Source of the DNA: Wenzhouxiangella marina | Lineage (GTDB): Bacteria; Pseudomonadota; Gammaproteobacteria; Xanthomonadales; Wenzhouxiangellaceae | Assembly: GCF_001187785.1 (NCBI RefSeq) | Contig: NZ_CP012154.1 | Coordinates: 862,501 to 926,500 of the forward strand | Reading direction: 5' to 3' | Length of the DNA stretch: 64,000 bases | In this document: piece by piece, positions 27,635 through 39,562 of the stretch | How the letters are laid out: each line of letters begins with the position of its first letter | Numbering within the stretch: position 1 is the first letter of the stretch | Notes under the pieces: model-generated | What the model saw: only the letters and a program-made list of their open reading frames with translations | Database searches by the model: none | What the model was told of the DNA's origin: nothing | Made by a program: the position numbers and the translations under genes

Positions 27635-28221
27635 GGCCTCGTCGGGTGCGGCTGCCCGACGGCCGGGTCTGGCTGCGGGTGGCCGATCCGGACTGGAAAG
27701 ACCCCCTCGACCCATCCTGGGCCAGGGCGCAGGGCGGCCGTTGGAACCCGCCCGGTAGTCATTCGACCCTGTACCTGAACGCCGATCCACGGACCTGCCG
27801 CCTGCAGCTCGAGCGCCTGCTCGCCGGCTCGCCGGTGAGCGTCGATGACCTCGACGACGAAGCCTACGATCTGGTCGCCGTGACCCTGCCTGGTGGGCAG
27901 GTCTGTGCCGATGCGGTGACCGTCGAGGGCCTGAATGCCCTGGGCCTGTCCGATCGCTATCCCCTCGACGCCAGAGGCAACCCCGTGCCTCGGTCGCGCT
28001 GCCAGCCCCTGGGCCAGGCGATCCAGGCGGCGACTTTGCGCGGTGTCTGGTGCCGCTCGGCGGCCTCCAATGATGGCCTCGGGCGAGAACTGGCCTGGTT
28101 TCCGGCGCGGGCCAGTTCGCTAGCGCGAGCAGTCTGGCCCGTTCCGAAATCCCTGGGCGTCTGGCGCCATGCGGAAGACTGGTCGGCCCTGGGCCTGCTC
28201 GATCAAGCCGAGCCCGGATGA
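27631..28221 (+). CDS. RES-domain toxin (NAD-degrading family)
   Basis: 196 residues. The RES motifs are visible: WLRVADPDW with the conserved Arg, GGRWNPPGSHSTLYLN (the R-x-N-x-x-G...Y block), and a C-terminal region with a Trp/Arg pattern (GVWCRSAASNDG). Characterised RES toxins consume NAD+ (phosphorolysis or ADP-ribosyl transfer). It is coupled by ATGA to the Xre antitoxin. Whether it is toxic here is not shown; the motifs look intact. Confidence 0.87.
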   Translation: MRPRRVRLPDGRVWLRVADPDWKDPLDPSWARAQGGRWNPPGSHSTLYLNADPRTCRLQLERLLAGSPVSVDDLDDEAYDLVAVTLPGGQVCADAVTVEGLNALGLSDRYPLDARGNPVPRSRCQPLGQAIQAATLRGVWCRSAASNDGLGRELAWFPARASSLARAVWPVPKSLGVWRHAEDWSALGLLDQAEPG

Positions 28222-28255
28222 TAGGCTGATGCCTTTGTCGCGAGGAGTCACCCCG

Positions 28256-28861
28256 ATGCGGATTCGATGGCCAGCGGCGCTGCTGCTGCTGATTGTGACT
28301 GGCGTGAGTGCCGAGCGTCCTGCTGGTGCCACGCCCTGTGTGTTTCCCGACGTGGCCGGGATGACGCCCGTGCCTCTGCAGGCCGGTGCATCGGCGCCGG
28401 CGGGTATCGGCGGCGATCTGCCTGGCGGACGCTGGGAGTTGATCACGCTGCGCTATACGCCATCGATCCCGCTCACGATCGTCGGCGAGGGAATCAGCGC
28501 CATCGAGCTCGACGCCGTCGACGGCAGTTCCGGTATCAGTGCGGCGGTCCTGGATTTCGAGATCACCTCGCCCACGGCCACCACCCTGCAGCAGACGGGC
28601 GCCGGGCCTTACCTGGCCACCGGCGTCAACCTGGCTTTCACCAATGACTGCGGCGATGCGCTGGCGCTGGGTGGGTCGGAGTACAGCGTGGAAACCGACG
28701 GTCCGGACCCCATCCTGCGGCTCTGGGGTGCCTTCGACGTCCAGTTGACCGATCCCATCCCGATCACGGTGACCATTCAGCTGGAGGCGGTGTTCGAACT
28801 GGTCGAGCCACAGATCATCGAGGATCCGGTCTTCGAGGATCGCTTCGAGCAGCTGCCCTGA
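28256..28861 (+). CDS. Small exported protein with FxDRFE tail
   Basis: 201 residues, start at 28256 (GAGGAG upstream). Signal peptide MRIRWPAALLLLIVTGVSAE; beta-rich mature part with one Cys pair candidate, ending VFEDRFEQLP. The tail is shared with other exported proteins in the window. No family recognised for the body. It stands alone on the plus strand between the RES toxin and a convergent hydrolase. Confidence 0.8.
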   Translation: MRIRWPAALLLLIVTGVSAERPAGATPCVFPDVAGMTPVPLQAGASAPAGIGGDLPGGRWELITLRYTPSIPLTIVGEGISAIELDAVDGSSGISAAVLDFEITSPTATTLQQTGAGPYLATGVNLAFTNDCGDALALGGSEYSVETDGPDPILRLWGAFDVQLTDPIPITVTIQLEAVFELVEPQIIEDPVFEDRFEQLP

Positions 28862-28868
28862 AGCCGAA

Positions 28869-29672
28869 TCACAGGATCGAGTCGTAGAACTCGCACAGCG
28901 CCCGGTTGACGGATTCGGGCTGTTCGGCCGTGGTCATGTGCCCGCTGTCCTCGATCATCACCAGCCGTGAACCCTCGATGCGCTCGTGCATGTGGCGGGC
29001 ACGGGCCTGAGAAGTGGCCCGGTCCTCGTCGGCGGTGAGGATCAGGGTCGGCAGGCGGATCGCTGCGATTCGATCCAGAATCGAGGTCCTCGACACCACT
29101 CCCTTGACTGCCCGGCTGGCGCCGATCTTGTCGTTGGCCGTCACCATCGCCAGCCAGCGCTCGCGCTCTTCGGCGCAGGCCGGGTCGTGGATGAAGCGAT
29201 CGGAGAACAGCAGATCGAGAATCTTCGGCGCCACCGGCTTCAGGCCGAACAGGCGCGCCATCAGGTTCAACAGGGCGAAGCGCGGACGCTTGCTTTTCCG
29301 CTCGGCTTCGGCCGAGGTGTTCATCAGCACCAGGGATTTCAACAGCTCGGGCCGCTTCAGGGCCACGCGCTGGCCGACCATGCCGCCCATCGAGAAGCCG
29401 AGCAGATGGACCGGTGCGGCGTCCAGGGATTCGATCAGGGCAATGACATCGTCGGCGAGCGTGTCCAGGTCGTAGCCCGAGCGCGTCACTTCGCTCTCGC
29501 CCTGGCCGCGGAAATCCATCCGCACGCAGCGAAAGCGCGATTGCAGTGCCTCCACCTGGGCATCGAACATCCTGTGGGAGAACAGCAGGCCGTGCAGCAG
29601 CACGAGGGTTTCGGGGCCGTCGCCGCTTTCGATGACGTTCAGTTGGGCACCGTTGATCGGGCGTTGGGGCAT
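28869..29672 (-). CDS. Alpha/beta-fold hydrolase
   Basis: 267 residues from ATG 29672 (CAGGAG upstream); the long upstream frame to 30575 overlaps chrA and is ignored. Motifs: LVLLHGLLFSHRMFD (oxyanion), DFRGQGESE, nucleophile elbow GFSMGG, Asp in TLILTADEDRAT, His in IEDSGHMTTAEQPE. The whole resembles 3-oxoadipate enol-lactonase / haloperoxidase-like esterases. Cytoplasmic. Substrate unknown; its stop is seven bases from the convergent FxDRFE gene. Confidence 0.88.
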   Translation of the reverse strand: MPQRPINGAQLNVIESGDGPETLVLLHGLLFSHRMFDAQVEALQSRFRCVRMDFRGQGESEVTRSGYDLDTLADDVIALIESLDAAPVHLLGFSMGGMVGQRVALKRPELLKSLVLMNTSAEAERKSKRPRFALLNLMARLFGLKPVAPKILDLLFSDRFIHDPACAEERERWLAMVTANDKIGASRAVKGVVSRTSILDRIAAIRLPTLILTADEDRATSQARARHMHERIEGSRLVMIEDSGHMTTAEQPESVNRALCEFYDSIL

Positions 29673-29831
29673 GACGGCTCCTGGGTAAGCGTGCCAGGCG
29701 AGTGTACCCGCAAGCGCAGCCTGGCCGCTGCCCCGGGCCGTGCTGGCGGCGGGTAGACTATTCGCCGGGGCCATTGACCCGGCACGCATGACCGGGCGGG
29801 CTGCCTCGCCAATAGATCCGAGGGCCAGTCC

Positions 29832-31046
29832 TTGACCAGAGCACCTGCAACGCCCACGGCCACTGGAAGCGCGGCCGAGGTCTTCCTCGTCTTCCTCAAA
29901 CTTGGCTTGACCGCCTTCGGTGGGCCCGTCGCGCACATGGGGTATTTCCGCGCCGAACTGGTCGAGCGCCGGACCTGGCTCAGTGATGCGCAGTTCGGGC
30001 AGCTGCTGGCCATCAGCCAGCTCCTGCCCGGGCCCGCCAGCAGCCAGCTCGGCTTCTGCCTTGGCCTGTTGCGGGCGGGCTGGCCCGGTGCCGTCGCTGC
30101 CTTTGTTGCCTTCACTCTCCCTTCGGCGCTGCTGCTGATTGCCTTTGCCTACGCCCTGCCGCTGGCCTCCGGGCCCGTGGCCGGGGCCGTCCTCGCGGGC
30201 CTGAAGCTGGTGGCCGTCGCCGTGGTGGCTGCGGCCGTCTACAGCATGTGGACGAGCCTCTGCACCCAGGCGCGCACACGCGCCATCGCCGTGCTGTCGA
30301 CGGCGGCCCTGTTGCTGTTGCCCGCGGCCTGGCTCCCGCTGCTGATCATCCCGATCTCGGCCGTCCTCGGTAGCCTGGTCCTTCGCGATCCAGCGTCGGC
30401 CGATCGGCGCTCGCGGATCACCTCGGGTCATGGCCGCCGAACGGCGGCGGTGCTGCTGGCGCTGTTCCTCGTGCTGCTGCTGGGCCTGCCGCTGCTGGCG
30501 AGTGGCCAGCCGGATCCCCTGTCGGTGGCCGATGCCTTCTATCGCGCCGGTGCCCTGGTCTTCGGGGGCGGCCATGTGGTGCTGCCCCTGCTCGAAGATT
30601 CGATGGTCTCGACGGGCTGGGTCCGCATCGAGGATTTCCTGGCCGGCTATGGCGCAGCCCAGGCGGTGCCCGGCCCGCTGTTCTCCTTCTCGGCCTACCT
30701 CGGTACCCTGCTGGGGGCCGGCGAGCCGCCGCTGCTGATGGCCGGTCTGGCGCTGATCTTCATGTTTCTGCCGGGCTTTCTGCTGGTGGCCGGTGTGCTG
30801 CCTTTCTGGGCGGCACTATCGGACCGGCCCCTCATGCGCCGGGCCATCGCCGGCGTCAACGCGGCGGTGGTCGGTCTGCTCGCCGCCGCCCTCGTCGATC
30901 CGGTGTTCACCAGTGCCGTGAGCGGGCTCCCGGACCTGCTGATTGCCTTGCTGGGCTTCCTGGCCCTGGTCTTCGGGCGGCTTTCACCCTTGCTCGTGGT
31001 GATCGGCTGCGTCCTCGCCCGGGTCGCGCTGCTCGGCTTGCCTTGA
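29832..31046 (+). CDS. chrA: Chromate transporter ChrA
   Basis: 404 residues, two homologous membrane halves. First half FLKLGLTAFGGPVAHMGYF then LLPGPASSQLGFCLG; second half AGALVFGGGHVVLPLLE and QAVPGPLFSFSAYLG: the twin signatures of the long-chain ChrA (CHR) family, which exports chromate or takes up sulfate-like anions. TTG start at 29832, no strong ribosome site. About 135 bases of this gene (near 30177-30311) reappear, decayed, at 38170-38298 after the TonB receptor. Confidence 0.93.
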   Translation: MTRAPATPTATGSAAEVFLVFLKLGLTAFGGPVAHMGYFRAELVERRTWLSDAQFGQLLAISQLLPGPASSQLGFCLGLLRAGWPGAVAAFVAFTLPSALLLIAFAYALPLASGPVAGAVLAGLKLVAVAVVAAAVYSMWTSLCTQARTRAIAVLSTAALLLLPAAWLPLLIIPISAVLGSLVLRDPASADRRSRITSGHGRRTAAVLLALFLVLLLGLPLLASGQPDPLSVADAFYRAGALVFGGGHVVLPLLEDSMVSTGWVRIEDFLAGYGAAQAVPGPLFSFSAYLGTLLGAGEPPLLMAGLALIFMFLPGFLLVAGVLPFWAALSDRPLMRRAIAGVNAAVVGLLAAALVDPVFTSAVSGLPDLLIALLGFLALVFGRLSPLLVVIGCVLARVALLGLP

Positions 31047-31231
31047 TCCAGCGCTCCGCGCTGTGTCCCGGGGCACAAAAGCCGGCGCCTCTGGCGTACA
31101 ATCGAAGCCGCGCCGCTCGTGCGCGAATTCCCCTCGACATCGAACGGCAGGCGCCTCATCGGTACCTGTCGGCGGCCTTGCAGCGCAAAGTCTTCGGTGA
31201 CGTAACGACCCCTGAGCAAAGGTGTGGAACC

Positions 31232-31645
31232 ATGACCATCAGACCTGAAATCATGATCTCGTCCCTGGACGAGGATCGCCTGTACAAACTGCTCGAATCC
31301 CTGCCCGCCGAACACGCGGCTGCCGCGGATGAGCTGGAGGAGGAGCTGAGCCGCGCCAGGGTGGTCGAGCCACGAGACCTGCCGCCCGGCCGGGTGTCGA
31401 TGAATTCCACCGTGAAGTTCAGTATCGATTCCACCCGGCAGGACTTCGAGCTGACCCTGGTCTACCCGAAGGATGTCGACCCGGGCGGCACGACCGTCTC
31501 GATTCTGGCGCCCGTCGGTAGCGCTTTGCTCGGGCTGTCGGTCGGGGATGAAATCGAATGGCCGAAACCGGGCGGCGGCACCGTGAAAGTGAGGATCACC
31601 GAGGTGGTCTATCAACCCGAGCGAGCCGGCGACCTGCAACGCTGA
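31232..31645 (+). CDS. rnk: Regulator of nucleoside diphosphate kinase, GreA-like
   Basis: 137 residues from ATG 31232. An N-terminal coiled-coil pair (LYKLLESLPAEHAAAADELEEELSR) and a GreA/GreB C-terminal FKBP-like domain (VSILAPVGSALLGLSVGDEIEW) match Rnk, which binds RNA polymerase like a short Gre factor and was named from a link to Ndk. A TACAAT -10 (31097-31102) precedes it by ~130 bases. The frame is open further upstream but without support. Confidence 0.9.
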   Translation: MTIRPEIMISSLDEDRLYKLLESLPAEHAAAADELEEELSRARVVEPRDLPPGRVSMNSTVKFSIDSTRQDFELTLVYPKDVDPGGTTVSILAPVGSALLGLSVGDEIEWPKPGGGTVKVRITEVVYQPERAGDLQR

Positions 31646-31774
31646 TTCAGTTGATGGGCCTCCGGGTCCTGTTGCCGGTGTCCGTCAAGGTGACTTGGCG
31701 GGCGCTGGTGTATGCTGATCCGCTAATGTGGCTTTGCGCGACATGATTCGAGCCTCTGGAGACCCGCGTCCCTC

Positions 31775-32245
31775 ATGCGTCTGACCCAATTCACCGACTA
31801 CTCCTTGCGCGTTCTGATCTACCTGGCGCTCAACCCGGAACGACGTTGTCGGATCCGTGACATCGCTTCGGCCTACGGTGTGTCGCACAATCATCTGATG
31901 AAGGTCGTGCAGAAGCTGGTGGCCAGTGGCTATGTCGATACGGTCCGGGGCGCGGGTGGCGGACTGATGCTGCGGAAGTCGCCCGACAAGATCAATCTGG
32001 CGGAGTTGGTCGAGGCCATGGAACCGGACTTCGGCCTGGTTGAATGCCTTCGACCGGACAACCAGTGCATCATCACCGGGCCCTGCCGCCTGCCCGGCCT
32101 TCTGCGCCGTGCGACGGAGGCGTTCCTGGACGTGCTCCGCACCCAGTCCCTTGCCGATTTCCTCGCCGAGCCCGAGCGCAAGCGCATGACCGAGGCGCTT
32201 CGAGCCGGTGCGGGCACGATCGATCTGAAACTCCAGGTCGACTGA
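31775..32245 (+). CDS. nsrR: Rrf2-family nitric-oxide-sensing repressor NsrR
   Basis: 156 residues. N-terminal winged helix (RLTQFTDYSLRVLIYLAL, IASAYGVSHNHLMKVVQKL) and three cysteines in CLRPDNQC...GPC, spaced C-x6-C-x5-C, the [4Fe-4S] ligand block of NsrR. NO damages the cluster and lifts repression. The next promoter carries a site close to the NsrR consensus and drives a porin; a NirS gene follows. Regulation of NO-linked genes from this locus is therefore strongly supported. Confidence 0.92.
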   Translation: MRLTQFTDYSLRVLIYLALNPERRCRIRDIASAYGVSHNHLMKVVQKLVASGYVDTVRGAGGGLMLRKSPDKINLAELVEAMEPDFGLVECLRPDNQCIITGPCRLPGLLRRATEAFLDVLRTQSLADFLAEPERKRMTEALRAGAGTIDLKLQVD

Positions 32246-32278
32246 GCGCGACGCTCGTCTGGATCCCCGATGTGGAAT

Positions 32279-32326
32279 TTGACATGCATCAATCGCCTGA
32301 TAAGATGCATATGAAATGCTTCATCT
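32279..32326 (+). promoter_or_regulatory. Promoter with NsrR-like site
   Basis: TTGACA (32279-32284) and TAAGAT (32301-32306) are 16 bases apart. The -10 is part of AAGATGCAT (32302-32310) followed by a second imperfect half (AAATGCTTCAT), giving an 11+1+11 pattern like the NsrR consensus of paired AAGATGCAT-type half sites. A further inverted pair, ATGCATC (32284-32290) and GATGCAT (32304-32310), is also present. NsrR bound here would block the promoter. Confidence 0.75.
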
Positions 32327-32347
32327 GTCTCCGGTCGAGGGTCGAAC

Positions 32348-35804
<3,457 letters not shown>

Positions 35805-35822
35805 GCTGAACCCTTGGCTCAG

Positions 35823-35858
35823 CCCGGCAGGACAGATCGTCCTGCCGGGTTTTCTTTT
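35823..35858 (+). terminator. Intrinsic terminator after nirS
   Basis: An 11-bp perfect stem (CCCGGCAGGAC / GTCCTGCCGGG) with a 5-base loop, then TTTTCTTTT. One of the strongest terminators in the window. Confidence 0.92.
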
Positions 35859-35909
35859 CCATTGTCCCGATCCGGAAATGGCCATGACCCGACGCGAGGA
35901 ATCGATTCG

Positions 35910-38093
35910 ATGAGATCTGCAATGCTGCTGGGAATGACCCTGCTGCTGAGCGCGATCCCGACCACCACGGTCCGGGCCCAGCACAGCGACAGCTCGGAAG
36001 AGGAAGCGCTGGCCCTCGATGCCCTGACCGTGGTGGCCCATCGTCAGCCGCGCAGCCTGTCCGAGGTCGCCGGTACGGTGACGGTCATCGGTGCGAGCCG
36101 GATCGAGCAGGAGCTGGCCTTCGACGTCCGCGACCTGGTCCGCTACGAACCCGGCGTCGAGGTCGACGGCGGCGGCACGCGCTTCGGAGCCGGCGGCTTC
36201 CGCATCCGCGGCGTCGGCGGCAACCGCACGGCGGTGGTCGTCGACGGCGTGCCCCTTTCCAATCGATTCGCGGTCGGCAACTACGCCGATTCCGGACGAG
36301 GCCTGCTGGAGCTGGGTCTGGTCGAGCGGGTCGAGCTCCTGCGCGGCCCGGCCTCGACCCTGTACGGCAGCAAGGCTCTGGGCGGTGTCGTCAGCCTGAA
36401 CCTCCTCGACGCCGAGGACCTGCTCTACGGCGAGGACCAGGCGATGCGCTACGAGCTCGCCGGCAGCAGCGCCGATGATCGCTGGCGAAGCACGGCCGCG
36501 CTGGCGGCTCGTCGCGGCGATGTCAGCGGCCTGCTGGCCGCCACCCATCAACAGGCCCGGCAGATCGAAGTGGCCGCTCGACCGGTCACTGTGCCCGAAG
36601 ATCGCCTCGATCGGACCCAGCAGTCCGTGCTGCTGCGCCTGGCCGGGGACTTCGACGCCGGCCGCCTGCGACTGAGCTTCGATGCCCTCAGGGACGAGCG
36701 CGACAGCGACCTGCGCGCGCTGCTGGGCCAGGGCCGCTTCCGGACCACGACCGAACTCTTCGGCGACGACCGCAACGAGCGCTGGCGTCTGTTGCTCGAC
36801 CAGGATCTCGCGCCGGGTCCGGTCTGGGAGCGCGGCCAGTGGCGCCTCTGGCACCAGGTGTCGGACATCCGGCAGGACAGCTTCGAGGCACGGCCCCTGG
36901 CCCGCACGCCCGTCGATCTGTTCCGCCGCTTCGATTTCCGCGAGACGAGCCAGGGCGCGGCCATCGACCTCGAGACGTCATTCGACCTGTTCGGTCTCGA
37001 TCAACGCCTGGGCTACGGCATGGAGCTGATCCGGTCCGATCTGCGCCAGTCCCGCGATGCCCTGGAGACCGTCATCGCGACCGGAGAGAGCCGTCCGGTC
37101 GTGCTCGGCGAGCACTTTCCGCTACGCGATTTTCCGCTCACCGAACTGACCGAGTTCGGTGCCTACCTGCACGACGAGATCCGCCTGTGGCGCGGTGGGC
37201 CGACGCTGAGCCCGGGCCTGCGCTTCGAGTACTACGAGCTCGATAGCCAGGGCGATCCGGTCTACGAGCAGGCCTTCCCGGACACCCCACTGACCGATCT
37301 GGACAGCACCGCCTGGACGCCCAAACTGGGCCTGGTCTGGCCGCTCGGCTCGGGCGCCGAAGTCTTCGCCCAGTACGCCCGCGGCTTTCGGTCACCGCCG
37401 TTCTCGGACGTCAACATCGGCCTCGATATTCCGCAGTTCGGCATTCGCGCGATCCCCAACCCCGATCTGGAGCCCGAGCGCGGCCGAACGCTCGAAGCCG
37501 GCGTTCGCTGGCGGGGCGCCTCCACGCGCCTGGATCTGGCCGTGTTCCGTAACCAGTACCAGGACTTCATCTCCACCCGGGCCCTGGTCGGCGTCGACCC
37601 CGATGGCATCCTGCTGTTCCAGTCCATCAATCGCGACCGGGTCCGCATCGAAGGCGCCGAGCTGCGCGCCCGGCAGCAGATCGGCGACGATTTCGGCCTC
37701 AGTCTGGCCGCCGAGTGGATGCGCGGCGAAGATCAGTCCGACGGCCGTTCCCTGCCGGACCTGAGCCCGCCCCAGGCGATCGTGTCGCTGGACTACACGC
37801 CGAGCCCGGTCTGGCGTTTCCTGCTGGCCGGGACCTTCACCCGCGATCAGCGTCGGTTGCTGGATGAAGCGGGCGATCCCCTGTTCGCGGCCCCGGCCTC
37901 GGCCGTGTTCGATCTGCTGGGGCAGTGGTCGCCCTGGCCGGATCTATCGATCAGCGCCGGCCTGTTCAACATCGACGATCGTCAGACCTGGACCCACGCC
38001 AACGTCCTGGGCCGACCGGCTGACGACCCGACCCTGCCGCTGCTCGCCGACCCCGGCCGGCACGCGCGGCTCATGCTACGCTGGCTGCACTGA
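35910..38093 (+). CDS. TonB-dependent heme/hemoglobin receptor-like protein
   Basis: 727 residues from ATG 35910 (GAGGA upstream). Signal peptide ends VRAQ. Plug: DALTVVAHRQPRSLSEVAG (TonB box region), DLVRYEPGVEVDGGG, GFRIRGVGGNRTAVVVDGVP, LRGPASTLYGSKALGG. The barrel carries FRSPPFSDVNIG and IPNPDLEPERGRTLEAG, in the positions of the FRAP and NPNL boxes of HemR-type receptors. Heme supply would suit a neighbour that needs hemes c and d1, but the strong terminator means it is transcribed apart from nirS. Confidence 0.9.
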   Translation: MRSAMLLGMTLLLSAIPTTTVRAQHSDSSEEEALALDALTVVAHRQPRSLSEVAGTVTVIGASRIEQELAFDVRDLVRYEPGVEVDGGGTRFGAGGFRIRGVGGNRTAVVVDGVPLSNRFAVGNYADSGRGLLELGLVERVELLRGPASTLYGSKALGGVVSLNLLDAEDLLYGEDQAMRYELAGSSADDRWRSTAALAARRGDVSGLLAATHQQARQIEVAARPVTVPEDRLDRTQQSVLLRLAGDFDAGRLRLSFDALRDERDSDLRALLGQGRFRTTTELFGDDRNERWRLLLDQDLAPGPVWERGQWRLWHQVSDIRQDSFEARPLARTPVDLFRRFDFRETSQGAAIDLETSFDLFGLDQRLGYGMELIRSDLRQSRDALETVIATGESRPVVLGEHFPLRDFPLTELTEFGAYLHDEIRLWRGGPTLSPGLRFEYYELDSQGDPVYEQAFPDTPLTDLDSTAWTPKLGLVWPLGSGAEVFAQYARGFRSPPFSDVNIGLDIPQFGIRAIPNPDLEPERGRTLEAGVRWRGASTRLDLAVFRNQYQDFISTRALVGVDPDGILLFQSINRDRVRIEGAELRARQQIGDDFGLSLAAEWMRGEDQSDGRSLPDLSPPQAIVSLDYTPSPVWRFLLAGTFTRDQRRLLDEAGDPLFAAPASAVFDLLGQWSPWPDLSISAGLFNIDDRQTWTHANVLGRPADDPTLPLLADPGRHARLMLRWLH

Positions 38094-38169
38094 GCGAGCG
38101 CGGCCGGTCACTCGATCCGCAAGGGGACCCACCGCTGTCCGAACCGCCCGAGCATGCAACGAGCCGGTT

Positions 38170-38298
38170 GCCGAGGCGGCCCTCGCCGGTCTGAAGCTGG
38201 TCGCCGTCGCAGTGGTTGCCGCGGCGGTCTACAGCATGTGGATCAGCCTGTGTACGAACCCGCGCAGCCGGGCCATCGCGCTGCTCTCGGCCGCCCTG
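38170..38298 (+). pseudogene. Decayed chrA fragment
   Basis: The frame reads AEAALAGLKLVAVAVVAA then AVYSMWISLCTNPRSRAIAL, nearly identical to residues ~116-160 of the ChrA at 29832 (AGAVLAGLKLVAVAVVAA, AVYSMWTSLCTQARTRAIAV). No other ChrA sequence lies on either side and no start or stop fits, so it is a remnant: a partial duplication or the leftover of a deleted chrA. Confidence 0.85.
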
Positions 38299-38349
38299 CG
38301 TCGACAGCCGGGTGGTCGATCTGCGCCTGGCTCTCTCCGGCCCAGGCCA

Positions 38350-38378
38350 TTGACCGCCTGGTGCGCCGGGTGTATGTT
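38350..38378 (+). promoter_or_regulatory. Sigma70-type promoter of the ASH-domain protein
   Basis: TTGACC (38350-38355) and TATGTT (38373-38378) are separated by exactly 17 bases, about 80 bases before ATG 38456. Confidence 0.7.
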
Positions 38379-38455
38379 CGAGCCACTAAAGGGGCCAACC
38401 GGCCGGTTGGCGGCCCTGGTGCCGTGTCCGGCCTACTGCCTTGGAGGGCGTGGTC

Positions 38456-39562
38456 ATGGACTCGATTGCGCTGACCGTCGATCGGGCGTGTTGCATCGTC
38501 CTGGTGCTCTGTCTGTCCTGTGCTGCCGCATCGGTGACGGCGCAGGTGTCGGTTTTTCCCTCGAGCCTGAATTTCGGCACCGTCGAGGTCGGTCAGAGCT
38601 CGGTTGCTCAGACGGTCAACGTCGAAAACACCTCCGGTAGCCCGCTGGCCATCACTTTCGTCGAAGCCGCCGTCGCGCCCTTCGCTCTGGTCAACAGCAG
38701 CTGCCCGACCCTGCCCATCACCCTGCAGCCTTTTGATGAATGCAGCTTCAGCTACAGCTTTTCACCCGCCTCGCAGGGGAGCTTCACCGAAGCCCTTGAC
38801 GTTTTCTGGCAGGCCGGGCCCGGTCAGTCAGGCTCGGTCCAGATCAATCTGAGCGGGCAGGGTGTCGAACCCACCCTGATCGTGCTGCCGGCCTCCGGCG
38901 CGCTGAACTTCGGCGATGTCGCGATCGGCCAGACCAGTCCGGTCCAGACCTTCACCCTCGACAACGCCAGCACCCCGGACGTGCATGTCAGTGCCATCCA
39001 GCACCCCGGCTCGCCGTTTGCGCACGTTGGCGGCAGCTGCCCCCTGCCGCCGTTCACGCTGACCTCGATCCAGTCCTGCACGCTGGATTACCGGTTCGCG
39101 CCGACCCAGGCCGGCCTGCAGACGGACTCGGTGCTGGTCGCCGCCAATATTCCGGCCGGCTCGCTCAATCTCCTGGTCAGTGGCAACGGCCTAGCCGGAA
39201 CGGCTCCCGAACTGTCGATCGTTCCCGGCCTGGTCGATTTCGGCCCGGTTCAGATCGGAGCGGTGAGTTCGGCGATCGTCGTGGATTTCGAGAACATCGG
39301 CACGGCCAATCTCAACGTGGCATTGATCGATTCGGTCAATCCACCCTTCTTCATCCTGAGCAATGGCTGCGGCGGCCCGCCCTTCGATCTGGCTCCGGGC
39401 AGCAGCTGCCAGATCAGCTACACCTTCGCGCCGGCCAGCGGCGGACCCGCCAGCCAGGTGCTGAGTGTCGCCTCCAACGACCCCGCGCCGGGCGGCCACA
39501 CCTTGACCCTGAGCGGGCTTGCAGTGACCGATGCCCTGTTCTCAGATCGATTCGAGTTCTGA
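38456..39562 (+). CDS. Exported protein of three ASH/choice-of-anchor-D domains with FxDRFE tail
   Basis: 368 residues from ATG 38456 (GGAGGG eight bases upstream). Signal peptide ends ASVTAQ. Three repeats of ~100-110 residues, each starting with a strand like LNFGTVEVGQSS, LNFGDVAIGQTS or VDFGPVQIGAVS and containing a CSFSYSFSP-, CTLDYRFAP- or CQISYTFAP-type strand: the immunoglobulin-like ASPM-SPD-2-Hydin fold. Ends ALFSDRFEF. Its last 21 bases overlap the convergent dioxygenase gene. Surface or periplasmic binding role inferred. Confidence 0.88.
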   Translation: MDSIALTVDRACCIVLVLCLSCAAASVTAQVSVFPSSLNFGTVEVGQSSVAQTVNVENTSGSPLAITFVEAAVAPFALVNSSCPTLPITLQPFDECSFSYSFSPASQGSFTEALDVFWQAGPGQSGSVQINLSGQGVEPTLIVLPASGALNFGDVAIGQTSPVQTFTLDNASTPDVHVSAIQHPGSPFAHVGGSCPLPPFTLTSIQSCTLDYRFAPTQAGLQTDSVLVAANIPAGSLNLLVSGNGLAGTAPELSIVPGLVDFGPVQIGAVSSAIVVDFENIGTANLNVALIDSVNPPFFILSNGCGGPPFDLAPGSSCQISYTFAPASGGPASQVLSVASNDPAPGGHTLTLSGLAVTDALFSDRFEF

